64,000 bases of DNA from Citrobacter amalonaticus. Lineage in GTDB: Bacteria > Pseudomonadota > Gammaproteobacteria > Enterobacterales > Enterobacteriaceae. This document shows, in pieces, positions 1 to 8,340 of this stretch (position 1 is the stretch's first letter; every line of letters starts with the position of its first letter). The position numbers and the translations under genes were made by a program. The stretch is taken from NCBI RefSeq assembly GCF_002918555.1, contig NZ_PQMB01000001.1, forward strand, positions 806,087 through 870,086. The letters run 5' to 3'. Below the pieces are notes generated by a model that saw only the letters and a list, made by a program, of their open reading frames with translations, searched no databases and had not been told where the DNA came from.

Positions 1-106
1 CCACATCGATATCTGCCGTGCAGGACGGAATATCCAGGCGGTAGCGGTTTACCCCGCCTTCAGTTAGCGCAGACAGGGGGTTCTTAAGCGTATCTGTCAG
101 ACTCAT
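1..106 (-). CDS. vgrG: VgrG (TssI) T6SS spike protein, N-terminal fragment
   Basis: The first 35 codons of a gene that continues off the left edge. The start is ATG at 104-106, and the peptide begins MSLTDTLKNPLSALTEG followed by NRYRLDI, the N-terminal style of enteric VgrG proteins. VgrG trimers cap the Hcp tube and carry effectors out of the cell. It is the last gene seen of the leftward T6SS operon and lies 77 bp after a small membrane-protein gene. The identification rests on a short peptide plus context; the C-terminal part, which would show any effector extension, is not in the window. Confidence 0.8.
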   Translation of the reverse strand, partial: MSLTDTLKNPLSALTEGGVNRYRLDIPSCTADIDV

Positions 107-183
107 GATATTGACTCCATGGGATAACCTGCTGTCCATGACTTTCTTGCCGAAGGGAAAGTAACAGGTTTAATCAGGGGTAC

Positions 184-393
184 TCAGTGAGTACGAAAAA
201 GGGTGATTGCGACTCCAGCCCCGACAGCACACATGAGGGCTTTTACCAGCAATACGGTTAATTCAAAGCTGTCCATCGCATATTCCCCATCATCGCTGAT
301 GGGAATAAAATACTTAACAAACATGTAAATAAAAGCATCAGGAAGAAACAGCATTTCTATTGTAACCAAAGAAATAAAAACAATTATTTTCAT
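184..393 (-). CDS. Small inner-membrane protein of unknown function in the T6SS effector cassette
   Basis: A 69-residue hydrophobic protein. A first hydrophobic segment covers roughly residues 2-32 and a second roughly residues 46-65, separated by an acidic stretch (DDGEYAMDSFE), so two membrane passes are likely. It starts 17 bp after the stop of the upstream lipoprotein gene and ends 77 bp before vgrG, all on one strand. I do not recognise the family. The position suggests a second immunity or accessory protein of the adjacent putative effector, which is inference only. Confidence 0.55.
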   Translation of the reverse strand: MKIIVFISLVTIEMLFLPDAFIYMFVKYFIPISDDGEYAMDSFELTVLLVKALMCAVGAGVAITLFRTH

Positions 394-410
394 CGCCTTA
401 GCTTCGTGTA

Positions 411-878
411 CTACTCGGAAACTCGAATTACTCCATAAGGCCTTGCGAATTCGCGTTCTGTCAAAGGAAAATTATACACTTGATTATTATTAACACCGAC
501 ACCAACGACAAAACTTCTCGCTTCTTTATTATCCAGGATCGAATGAAGAACAAACTCCACAATATATTTATTACCATTTTCAAAATGGTAATAAGATGGA
601 GGAATGCACAACTCACCATCAATAACCTTAAGACCAGGGGAGAAATCAAAGTCCTTTTCCTTTGAAAGTGTTCCTCGTAGATTGATCCCCATATCTACTG
701 GCTGATAATTTTGTGCATTACTAATATTCACGCAAACATTATTACCCTTTCGGCTCGCCTGTGCAGTTTCTTCAAATCGCATTCTGTCACCTGGTCCAGG
801 ACATCCCGTCAGGATTGAAAGAGAAAAAAACGATAACAACAGAGAATTAATCTTAATAAAATAATTACGTCTCACCAT
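411..878 (-). CDS. Putative periplasmic lipoprotein, likely T6SS immunity protein
   Basis: A 155-residue protein with a basic N-terminus (MVRRNYFIKIN), a hydrophobic signal core and a lipobox ending LTGC near residue 26, so it should be lipidated and exported. The mature part is short and beta-rich with no enzyme motif. Its ATG overlaps the TGA of the preceding metallopeptidase-like gene by 7 bp, the usual tight coupling of a toxin with its immunity gene. Lipoproteins of this general type, beside vgrG, are often annotated as periplasmic T6SS immunity proteins. The immunity role is inferred from order, export and coupling. Confidence 0.65.
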   Translation of the reverse strand: MVRRNYFIKINSLLLSFFSLSILTGCPGPGDRMRFEETAQASRKGNNVCVNISNAQNYQPVDMGINLRGTLSKEKDFDFSPGLKVIDGELCIPPSYYHFENGNKYIVEFVLHSILDNKEARSFVVGVGVNNNQVYNFPLTEREFARPYGVIRVSE

Positions 879-1426
879 GGAAATCCCCTCAGAGCATTTT
901 TATATCCCTCACGTATCACCGACTCAGAAGTATCCCCATCGAGGGTAATATCGGGATATCTTTTATTTTCAAGGTGACTCCAAATTTCATAACCAAATGT
1001 TTGCAAAACAAAATTATCTGCAATTATCTGCGCCTGCTGCTCCATCGGATATTCGCTTAAGAGACGACCATCAAGGGTGTAACGATAACTCACCATCCAA
1101 CTCACCAGCCCTCTGAAGATGACATTCATTCCTTTTGCACGCTGCCAGACATGCCCCATTTCATGGATAAAAAGATGTTGAAAATCGTCAGTTGTCTGTG
1201 AGAAATCATCGAAATATTGATTGCGGAAATAGATCTCTCCATTCGGAGTCATCGCCGTATCTTCATTTTGCAGATTAAAAGGCAGGTAACCTGCTCTGTG
1301 GATCCATATTTTCGAATAATCAATAGTGGATAAAAAAACAGATTGTGCCAGCCGTATCTCACCCGTCGTAAGTAGCCTGACACCCTCTTCTTTAATTCTG
1401 AATTGATCCTGAGTTTCTTCAGTCAT
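872..1426 (-). CDS. HExxH metallopeptidase-like protein, putative T6SS effector
   Basis: A 184-residue protein with the zinc-protease motif HEMGHVWQ (HExxH at about residues 88-92) and a downstream EQQAQII (Glu about 129), the spacing expected for a third zinc ligand. There is no signal peptide, which suits delivery by VgrG or Hcp. I chose ATG at 1424-1426: it overlaps the stop region of the clpV remnant (1419-1421) by 8 bp, so the two look translationally coupled. A longer in-frame start at 1468 would only add residues encoded opposite clpV sequence. The lipoprotein follows with a 7-bp overlap. Proteins of this kind are often labelled vgr-related. The substrate is unknown; a periplasmic target is inferred from the exported partner. 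Confidence 0.6.
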   Translation of the reverse strand: MTEETQDQFRIKEEGVRLLTTGEIRLAQSVFLSTIDYSKIWIHRAGYLPFNLQNEDTAMTPNGEIYFRNQYFDDFSQTTDDFQHLFIHEMGHVWQRAKGMNVIFRGLVSWMVSYRYTLDGRLLSEYPMEQQAQIIADNFVLQTFGYEIWSHLENKRYPDITLDGDTSESVIREGYKNALRGFPW

Positions 1427-1863
1427 GTTTAAACTCCAGCACAGTACCCTCTTCCTCATCCCAGCCAAGCGTCAGGGAGCGTGGTTTCTGCTTCGCCGCC
1501 ATGTGGGTCAGCAGCTGTTGACTCAGCACCGGCAGAATTTGCTGGTTGAGCAGGCTGTCAACGTTGCGCGCGCCGGTATCCGGCAGCAGGCAGGCGGCGG
1601 TCAGCGCGTCATACAAGTTCTCATCAATATGCGTGGTCAGGACGATGTAAGCGCTTGCTGACCTGCTCCAGTTTCATCTGCACGATGGTGCGCATCGTGG
1701 TTTCGGCTAACGGACAGTAAATCACGGTCTGGAAACGAGCCAGCAGCCAGTACTCAGGCAGAATTTCCGCATGGGCGCGGGTCTGACAGAGCGAGGCAAT
1801 CCCTCCCATCGCGCGGGCACAGTACGGATTCAGACGACGTAACAGGATGGCTGGATTTTCCAT
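1419..1863 (-). pseudogene. clpV: clpV (tssH) remnant: large internal deletion plus frameshift
   Basis: ClpV is the AAA+ ATPase of about 870-890 residues that disassembles contracted T6SS sheath. Here the start (MENPAILLRRLNPYCARA, ATG at 1861-1863) runs about 46 codons to EILPEYWLL and joins directly, still in frame, to C-terminal ClpV sequence (FQTVIYCPLAETTMRTI). Both nucleotide-binding domains are gone. A second lesion near 1640-1660 shifts the frame: the first part ends LHRPDHAY-stop, while the ClpV-like tail continues in another frame (TTHIDENLYDALTAACLLP) to LEFKHD-stop at 1419. An AGAGAGAGAAA stretch serves as ribosome binding site. No ATPase can be made from it. The tail overlaps the start of the putative effector. 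Confidence 0.85.
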
Positions 1864-1996
1864 TTTCTCTCTCTTGATGGCTTCCGGGCACGCTACCGCC
1901 CTTCGCTGTTTCCCGTTCAGGGGACCAAAGCGCATATGGCCGGGCAGGCAGATTGTGGGGTTCTTTGCTCAACGCCCCTGCGGGCAGACGCTCAGC

Positions 1997-2024
1997 AAAA
2001 AAGCGGACAGGGAACTCTGCCCGC
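1997..2024 (-). terminator. Intrinsic terminator just after hcp
   Basis: Read on the minus strand, GCGGGCAG and CTGTCCGC form an 8-bp stem (one G-U pair) with a 6-nt loop, followed by six T. It lies 7 bp beyond the hcp stop, where partial termination would give high Hcp and lower expression of the genes that follow. Confidence 0.7.
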
Positions 2025-2031
2025 ATCGGGC

Positions 2032-2523
2032 TTACGCGGTGGCGCGTTCGTTCCAGGAATCGGAATGAATGATGTTGCCGTCTTTGTAGGTCCAGGTGAT
2101 TTTTTCGTAACGCAGCTCAATCTGCTCGAGGTGGTTGTGCTTCTCGAAAGAAGGATCCTTGACGTCGTGCATCACAGGGTTCACTTTCACCACTTTCACG
2201 TTTTCTAACTTCGTGTTGAAGTACTCCACTTCCTGGCCCGCGTCGTTGATTTTGTACCACTTGAATTCCGCAGACTTGAGGGTCTGACCGGTGGTCACAG
2301 CCTTGTACAGGTACGAGCTGGACGAGTCGATTTCCTTGGTGAACAGGAACGGGGTGTGAATACGGGTACCGGTCAGTTTGCCGGTGTTGTTGTCAGTCGG
2401 GATGTACAGGTTATGTTCCTGAGCGACAACTTCGATGCTGCCGTCACGATCCTGAACGTCCACAGACCCTTTAATGTCCGCACCACCGTCGTCTTTCAGC
2501 CAAAGATAAACAGGAATTGCCAT
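2032..2523 (-). CDS. hcp: Hcp (TssD) T6SS tube protein
   Basis: A 163-residue protein beginning MAIPVYLWLKDDGGADIKGS, a classic Hcp opening, and of normal family length. Hcp hexamers stack into the inner tube propelled by the contractile sheath. ATG at 2521-2523 is chosen because GGAGTAAATCCG gives a ribosome binding site just upstream; the longer in-frame reading is out-of-frame OmpA-gene sequence. The gene follows the OmpA-domain gene by 13 bp and is followed at once by an intrinsic terminator, consistent with very high expression. All conserved regions appear intact. Confidence 0.93.
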   Translation of the reverse strand: MAIPVYLWLKDDGGADIKGSVDVQDRDGSIEVVAQEHNLYIPTDNNTGKLTGTRIHTPFLFTKEIDSSSSYLYKAVTTGQTLKSAEFKWYKINDAGQEVEYFNTKLENVKVVKVNPVMHDVKDPSFEKHNHLEQIELRYEKITWTYKDGNIIHSDSWNERATA

Positions 2524-2536
2524 CGGATTTACTCCA

Positions 2537-4252
2537 TTAATGTTGAGAAACGTCATCATCCTGCGATGACGCCTGGGCGTTGCCCGGTATCTGGCAGGCA
2601 TCGGCCTGCGGAACCAGACTGATTTCGACACGGCGGTTGAGCGCTCTGCCCTCCGGGGTGTCATTGGCTGCGACCGGGCGGCTCTCGCCATAGCCCTGCA
2701 CCGCAAAACAGCTTTCCGGCACATCGCCGGTGTCCCGCATCCAGTCGCGCACCGCTTCGGCACGCTTCAGGGATAACGTTTGATTGAGTTTCGGGTTGCC
2801 GGTGTTGTCGGTATGCCCGCTGACCACAATCAGCCAGCCCGGCTTTGCCTTGATACCAACCAGAGAAGTCACCAGCATTTTGGTGGAGCCAGCCTTTAGG
2901 TCAGATTTGCCGGAATCGAACAGCGACATGCTGTCGAGGCGAATAGTTTTCGGACCCTGAATGATTTTCTTAATGACAGGTGGAGGCGGTGGCGGAGGTG
3001 CCCAGTCACTGATGGCGGCCTCAACGGGCGGAACCAGACGCAGTCCCTGATACAGACCCAGGCGATAACGCAGTGGCTCCCCACGACGCTGCCAGTCATC
3101 CAGTAATGCGCCATCGGCGCGCAGACGCTGCTGAGCGCGGAGTTTCGGCGCAACCGGCGTGCCGGTGAGATGGTGGTATAAGGCAAGATGGTCGCCAACA
3201 TTGCGGATGAGACTCTGGTTGTTCATCCAGGACGCCAGCATCGCCAGCGCGAGGAAAATCCCGCCCACTAATCCGGCGTAACGCCAGAACACCATTCTGC
3301 GGCTGACGCCGCGTCGGCGTGGTAACGCCGGCAGCAGCAGTTCAGGCAACGGCAAAGGCTCACCGTTTCCGTTCACATCAGGCGGCAATGCAGTGACAGA
3401 GGCTATGTGTTGCTGCCAGAGGTTACCGGCAACACCGTTAACCGGCACCATGCACAACCCCTGCACGCAGGGCTTCATAACCGGCAGCTCGCCCCGTCGT
3501 ACCGACAGCAGGTCATTCACAGCGGTATTCTGCCAGGCAAGCAGACTGTCCAGCCACAGGCCCTGGCTCAGACGGGAAAGACGTCCGTCTGACCCGGTCT
3601 CCCGGGTCCACTCCGTCAGTGACACATTGCCCTGACCGGGCTGATACACCTGGATACAGGTCCGTTGGCTTACGGTGGTAAACCAGACCGGCTCTGCCTC
3701 CGCGCAGGCCGCAGGTGGCGATATCCAGGTCACGGTCCACAGCGGGGGGATCGTGCCAAACGCCGCACGGCACTGGACGACAGCACGCTGCCAGCCCCGC
3801 AGAGACTGGGTAAAATCATCCCCTGATGTGTGCCGCTCAGGTACCACAGCCAGCATGACGGTGATTTGCGACACCAGTGCCGGGCGGATCAGGCTCAGGT
3901 GTTGAGCAAACAAGGGCAGCTGTTCTGCGTCTTTTACCCGCAGATACCAGCCCTGTCGGGTTTCACGATGCAGTGCAGACTCAGCGAACAGCGCGCTGTT
4001 ATCGCCACACACCAGAATGACCGCGCCCTGAAAATCTTCCGGGGGCAGACTCTCGTCCACAATATCTCTGAGAGCCTGTGCCCGCAGCTGTGATGCCAGG
4101 CGCTGACGCCAGAACATCGCCCCGCACACCAGAATGACCAGCAGACTGAATGCCACACGGCTCCCGACCGACAGCGGCCAGAAGCCCAGGATAAGCCACA
4201 GCGCCAGTACGCCCGCCAGGGCGATTAACAGACTCCGGTAAACATCACGCAT
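2537..4252 (-). CDS. T6SS OmpA-domain inner-membrane protein (TagL-like)
   Basis: A 571-residue protein. Two hydrophobic segments lie near residues 6-28 and 32-48, and a third near 320-345. A proline run (PPPPPP) leads to a C-terminal OmpA/MotB-type domain with SGHTDNTG (about residue 475) and a terminal NRRVEI motif; the Asp and Arg of these motifs contact peptidoglycan diaminopimelate in the family. It would anchor the T6SS membrane complex to the cell wall, a job done in other systems by TagL or an extended TssL. It lies directly after tssL (3-bp gap) and before hcp. The middle part is unlike anything I recognise. Confidence 0.85.
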   Translation of the reverse strand: MRDVYRSLLIALAGVLALWLILGFWPLSVGSRVAFSLLVILVCGAMFWRQRLASQLRAQALRDIVDESLPPEDFQGAVILVCGDNSALFAESALHRETRQGWYLRVKDAEQLPLFAQHLSLIRPALVSQITVMLAVVPERHTSGDDFTQSLRGWQRAVVQCRAAFGTIPPLWTVTWISPPAACAEAEPVWFTTVSQRTCIQVYQPGQGNVSLTEWTRETGSDGRLSRLSQGLWLDSLLAWQNTAVNDLLSVRRGELPVMKPCVQGLCMVPVNGVAGNLWQQHIASVTALPPDVNGNGEPLPLPELLLPALPRRRGVSRRMVFWRYAGLVGGIFLALAMLASWMNNQSLIRNVGDHLALYHHLTGTPVAPKLRAQQRLRADGALLDDWQRRGEPLRYRLGLYQGLRLVPPVEAAISDWAPPPPPPPVIKKIIQGPKTIRLDSMSLFDSGKSDLKAGSTKMLVTSLVGIKAKPGWLIVVSGHTDNTGNPKLNQTLSLKRAEAVRDWMRDTGDVPESCFAVQGYGESRPVAANDTPEGRALNRRVEISLVPQADACQIPGNAQASSQDDDVSQH

Positions 4253-4255
4253 CCT

Positions 4256-4909
4256 TTACCCCGGTCTGACCGTCTGACTCACCAGTTCAGTGAGGGAGGA
4301 GGAGAGGAAGAACCACAGCGTCGCCAGTAGTGCCGCCCCGAGGACCCAGGAGATCCAGTACAGACGACGGCCGCCGCGCAGGCGGGATACCCTGACGACA
4401 ATCGGTGCATCCTGCGAAAGCGTAAAGGCAGGCACCCGCTCACCTAACGCCCGTACCACATCTTCACGTCGTTCATCGTCTTCAGCCCGGTACTGTCCGA
4501 CAAAGCCCAGTTGCAGGGTACGGTACATACAGGTCAGAATCGCAATGTCAGGTGCCGTTTCTTTAAGCAGATTGCGAATACGCTCCCATAACTCTTCGCC
4601 GGCATTCAGGGTGCCGAAAAAATGCGCCTGTAGCGGATCGCGCCGCCACGTCAGGTAGCCGTCGTCCGTGGTTCCCCGGTTGAGGACACTCTCATCAAGC
4701 AGTGCGCACAGGGCATACACCATATGATCACGGCTGATGTCGCTGTAACCTGCCTCCATGAGCATCGCTTTCGCCTGCTGTATCAGGCGGCAGGCCCGGC
4801 GATAGAGCCCTTCCCCGTCACGGACTTCCTGACCGCCCCGCAGCTGGCTGGCCATCAGCCAGCCCGGGTAGAAGATACGTTCTATCTGGCTGAGTTCGGA
4901 TTTATTCAT
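4256..4909 (-). CDS. tssL: TssL (DotU/IcmH family) T6SS membrane-complex protein, short form
   Basis: A 217-residue DotU-family protein with a long helical cytoplasmic part (CALLDESVLNRG, ETAPDIAIL, LGFVGQYR are typical) and one C-terminal transmembrane helix at about residues 184-203. TssL joins TssM and TssJ in the envelope channel. It has no peptidoglycan-binding domain of its own; the next gene supplies one. The start overlaps the tssK stop by 4 bp (ATGA), indicating translational coupling. Confidence 0.92.
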   Translation of the reverse strand: MNKSELSQIERIFYPGWLMASQLRGGQEVRDGEGLYRRACRLIQQAKAMLMEAGYSDISRDHMVYALCALLDESVLNRGTTDDGYLTWRRDPLQAHFFGTLNAGEELWERIRNLLKETAPDIAILTCMYRTLQLGFVGQYRAEDDERREDVVRALGERVPAFTLSQDAPIVVRVSRLRGGRRLYWISWVLGAALLATLWFFLSSSLTELVSQTVRPG

Positions 4910-6243
4910 GTGCGTAGCACCGCAAAGAGTTCAAGATCCACATCCCCCAGTGAGCGCGGGGTATAGAAGGTGCAACTGCCCATCTCAAGCATCGCCCGTG
5001 CCGCCTCAGTACTCAGATCCAGCGAGAAATACTGATTCTCAAGACGTAACGGAATAGCGGCCGGAACATGCGTCAGAGGCTTGATAAGCATCCCGCTGAG
5101 GGCCACATTCACCACATCCGAAACATCATCAAAGCTGCCCGCTTTACACAGCTGCGGGAACTTCGTCTGAAGCTCATGGTTCGGCATGGAGGAGCGTACG
5201 GAAAGGTAAAAGTCCGCCCCTTCGCGCAGGCGCGCATCGTGCAGGACACCTTTCCAGATCTGGTCCTGATGCTCCAGGTGGATGCTCACCACCCGCGACG
5301 GCAGGCTCGCCTCCAGCAGTTTATCGAGCAGCGTGAGCAACGGTGGGAACACCCGTTCCGGTGCATCGTGCTGATATGCAGGAATGTCCCCGGCGTCGTG
5401 CTCCAGGGAGAACGTCAGCAGGCTGCCGCCCAGACGAGTCAGCTCGCGGTACAGTAACTCCGGGTGACGATCCGGTGTCTGCAGGAGTTCCGACAACACC
5501 GGCTCGGCGCTGTTCAGGGCATTGAGCAGCCAGAACAGGGACACATCCGCGACCGCAAAGTCCGCCATCCGCTCATTACTCTCACGGCGCATGGCCATCA
5601 GACGCTTACGTCGTGCCTGCAGGCGAACCAGCAGATCACCCAGTTCGGTGGTCAGCAACGGGCTTGCAGAAACGGAAAGCATCGGCGGAATGAAAGCCGG
5701 ATCCCGGCTCCATTGCCCCTTTGCATTACGCACCAGACGGGCGACCGGACAGGTCAGGTATGCGGTATTTTCCTGAGTGGACAAACGCAGCGTGATGGCA
5801 TTACGCAGAATGGCCAGTTCACCGCTTTCATGACCAGCAAGTTCCTGCACCACCACACGTTCCGCTTTCCAGCGACGCGGGCGTTCACTTTCCTGCCCGT
5901 TATCGAGGTTGCCACCACTGGCGCTCAGCAGCGGCAGCGCGGCAACCACCTCAACAGCCTCAGAGCCATTTGCGACGGATAAATCACAGACCGGCGGAAG
6001 ATTATCTGCCAGATCCGTATCAACAATCGTGCCATCCTGGAAACGCACCACCAGACGGGTGGCATTCAGGCGCGACAACGCCAGGGCTGCATCATCAAAC
6101 TCTGCCGCAACCACGCCCCAGGGATGAGAAATACCCATACGGGCGACCATGCTGGCAACGTGCTCACTCCAGCGGATCTGCTGCTGGAACTGTTGCGGGG
6201 CCAGAGCGGCCCCATCCTCCCAAAGCGGACGATAAATTTTCAT
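4906..6243 (-). CDS. tssK: TssK T6SS baseplate protein
   Basis: A 445-residue protein with the TssK/VasE opening MKIYRPLWEDGAALAPQQFQQQ and W-S-E-H motif, full length for the family. TssK trimers link the baseplate to the TssL/TssM membrane complex. The gene lies 18 bp after tssC and overlaps tssL by 4 bp. Nothing looks damaged. Confidence 0.93.
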   Translation of the reverse strand: MKIYRPLWEDGAALAPQQFQQQIRWSEHVASMVARMGISHPWGVVAAEFDDAALALSRLNATRLVVRFQDGTIVDTDLADNLPPVCDLSVANGSEAVEVVAALPLLSASGGNLDNGQESERPRRWKAERVVVQELAGHESGELAILRNAITLRLSTQENTAYLTCPVARLVRNAKGQWSRDPAFIPPMLSVSASPLLTTELGDLLVRLQARRKRLMAMRRESNERMADFAVADVSLFWLLNALNSAEPVLSELLQTPDRHPELLYRELTRLGGSLLTFSLEHDAGDIPAYQHDAPERVFPPLLTLLDKLLEASLPSRVVSIHLEHQDQIWKGVLHDARLREGADFYLSVRSSMPNHELQTKFPQLCKAGSFDDVSDVVNVALSGMLIKPLTHVPAAIPLRLENQYFSLDLSTEAARAMLEMGSCTFYTPRSLGDVDLELFAVLRT

Positions 6244-6261
6244 CCCTGATTTCCCCTCACC

Positions 6262-7803
6262 TTACGATTTTGCTTTCGGCATCTGGGAAACCAGTGACAG
6301 ATTGACGTCCATCCCTTCCACCTGGAAGTGCGGCACAGCGTAGAGCTTCATGCGGAAGAAACCGGGGTTGTCCTCAATGTCTTCCACCACCACCTTCGCG
6401 TCTCGCAGCGGGTGAGAGGCCTGCAGCTCATCGCCCGGATCGGTCATTTCGGTGACCAGACCACGAACCCAGGTGTTGAGCTCCAGCTCCAGCAGACGCC
6501 TGTCCTTGGTGGTGCCGATGTTTTCACGCTGAATAAGCTTCAGGTAGTGGGCGATACGCGACAGCAGGAAGATGTACGGCAGACGCGCGTTGATACGGCT
6601 GTTTGCCGTGGCATCGGCGGTATCGTAGAGTGCCGGCTTTTGGGTGGAATTGGCGCTAAAGAAACAGGAATAATCTCTGTTCTTATAATAGCTTAGAGGA
6701 ATAAAGCCCAGATTCGCAAATTCAAATTCGCGGGTTTCCGGGATCATCACCTCACTCGGGATCTTCACCTGATTACCGGTGCCCAGATCGTAAAGATGGA
6801 TAGGCAGGTCCTGAACGGCACCACCGGCCTGCGGGCCACGAATTTGCACACACCAGCCGTTGTTGATGAAGCTGCGCACCATGTTAGACGCAAAGGCAAA
6901 CGAGGCGTTGGTCCACAGGTATTTGTCGTGATCCGGCCCCTTCACTTCCTCCACATAGTTGAAGCTACGCACCGGTAAGGTGTCCGGGCCATACGGCAGG
7001 CGACCCAGCACGCGCGGCATCACCAGACCGATATAACGGGAATCATCCGTCTCGCGGAAGGATTTCCATTTGATGTATTCAGCACGGTCAAAGTAGTTGC
7101 CGATATCCTTGATGGCCGCCACATCCTCCATTCTGTCTTTCAGGAAGAATTTCGGGCCGGCAGAGCCGATAAACGGCATGTGCGCAGCCGCAGACACTTT
7201 AGAGATATTGCGCAACAGCGCGACATCCTGCGCAGACGCATCAAATTCGTAAGCAGAAATCAGCGCGGCAATCGGCTCACCGCCCGGGGTGTCATACTCA
7301 TCAATATAGGTATGTTTATACAGTCCGCTCTGGATGATTTCCGGGCTGTCTTCGAAGTCCTGACGCAGGTCTTCTTTGGACATATCCAGCAGTTCCACCT
7401 TCACGTTCTGGCGAAAATCAGTTTTGTCGACCAGGGATTTCACGCCGCGCCACAGACTTTCTACCGCCTGGAATTCTTCGCTGTGCATGACCGCATCAAG
7501 CTGACGGCTAATCTGGTAGTCCAGCTCAGCGATATGATGGTCAATCAGATTTTTGTCGAGTTTTTCAACCTTTGAGCCCGCTTTTGTCAGGCATTCCAGG
7601 AACACCTGCATCCCGGCCGTTAATCGTTCATCCGCAGTCGCATCCGACATCGCCTGCGCGTCCTGCCAGATGTCCAGCGCACTCAGCTCGGACACCGGAT
7701 TCAGGTTGATTTTTTCAAACAGGGACGCATAAACCCCACCTGCAGCAGGACGTTCCAGCACCACACTCTCGCCACCCGCGGCATTCTCATTTTTTACAGA
7801 CAT
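6262..7803 (-). CDS. tssC: TssC (VipB) T6SS contractile sheath large subunit
   Basis: A 513-residue sheath protein with family landmarks such as KFDFRQNV-like VDKTDFRQNVKVELL, the HMPFIGSAGPKFF segment, and the C-terminal HFQVEGMDVNLSLVSQMPKA. TssB and TssC polymerise into the sheath that drives Hcp out. ATG at 7801-7803 (MSVKNEN) is preferred over the ATG two codons upstream because AAGGA lies about 8 nt before it but abuts the upstream one. It follows tssB by 39 bp. In intact systems the sheath is recycled by ClpV, which is only a remnant here. Confidence 0.94.
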   Translation of the reverse strand: MSVKNENAAGGESVVLERPAAGGVYASLFEKINLNPVSELSALDIWQDAQAMSDATADERLTAGMQVFLECLTKAGSKVEKLDKNLIDHHIAELDYQISRQLDAVMHSEEFQAVESLWRGVKSLVDKTDFRQNVKVELLDMSKEDLRQDFEDSPEIIQSGLYKHTYIDEYDTPGGEPIAALISAYEFDASAQDVALLRNISKVSAAAHMPFIGSAGPKFFLKDRMEDVAAIKDIGNYFDRAEYIKWKSFRETDDSRYIGLVMPRVLGRLPYGPDTLPVRSFNYVEEVKGPDHDKYLWTNASFAFASNMVRSFINNGWCVQIRGPQAGGAVQDLPIHLYDLGTGNQVKIPSEVMIPETREFEFANLGFIPLSYYKNRDYSCFFSANSTQKPALYDTADATANSRINARLPYIFLLSRIAHYLKLIQRENIGTTKDRRLLELELNTWVRGLVTEMTDPGDELQASHPLRDAKVVVEDIEDNPGFFRMKLYAVPHFQVEGMDVNLSLVSQMPKAKS

Positions 7804-7842
7804 CAACATCTTCCTTATTAATCCGTTAAATCATCGTGACCG

Positions 7843-8340
7843 TTATGACTGTTTCGGGGCCAGAGCAGACAGCTCTGAGCGAAGTTCTGCGCTTAACGCC
7901 GGGTCGAGCAGAATTTTTTCCAGCTCTTTACGAAAAGCCTGGTTGTCCAGCAGGTTAGCTTTTAAATCGCGAAGCAGATTGCGCATGGAAAGCATCGCCT
8001 TCAGCTGAGGTATTTGCCGGGAGACCTGCTCCGGTGTGAAATCTTTCATGCTCTGGAATGTCAGACTGATGTTGTCTTCGCTACCGTCATCAGCAAGCGT
8101 TTTTTTAACGGTCAGATTGACTTTTGGGGAATACCCGGAAAGCACTGAGTCGAAGTTATTTTTGTTCAGATTAACTTTTTTGCGCTCAGATAGCGGAGCA
8201 GACTCCTGACCATTACTGAAGTCGCCCGCCACCAGTAATTTCAGGGGGAGCTCCGTTTTCTTGCTCGCGCCCCCCGTATGCAGGTCAAGCTTTAGATTAA
8301 TACGTGCCTTTGGCACTTCATTCTGGAAACTGTCAGCCAT
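7843..8340 (-). CDS. tssB: TssB (VipA) T6SS contractile sheath small subunit
   Basis: A 165-residue protein with the VipA landmarks LPLKLLVAGDFS, NLTVKKTLADDGSE and LRDLKANLLDN. ATG at 8338-8340 (MADSFQNEVPKARINLK) is chosen because GAGGAATAATGAG gives a good ribosome binding site; the longer reading has none. It is the first T6SS gene of the leftward operon in this window, so the operon promoter should lie in the AT-rich stretch to its right. Confidence 0.94.
   Translation of the reverse strand: MADSFQNEVPKARINLKLDLHTGGASKKTELPLKLLVAGDFSNGQESAPLSERKKVNLNKNNFDSVLSGYSPKVNLTVKKTLADDGSEDNISLTFQSMKDFTPEQVSRQIPQLKAMLSMRNLLRDLKANLLDNQAFRKELEKILLDPALSAELRSELSALAPKQS

Noticed and set aside
2524-2763. 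N-terminal extension of Hcp by about 80 residues
   Set aside because: It lies in out-of-frame OmpA-gene sequence; the Hcp start at 2523 has a ribosome binding site and the family N-terminus.
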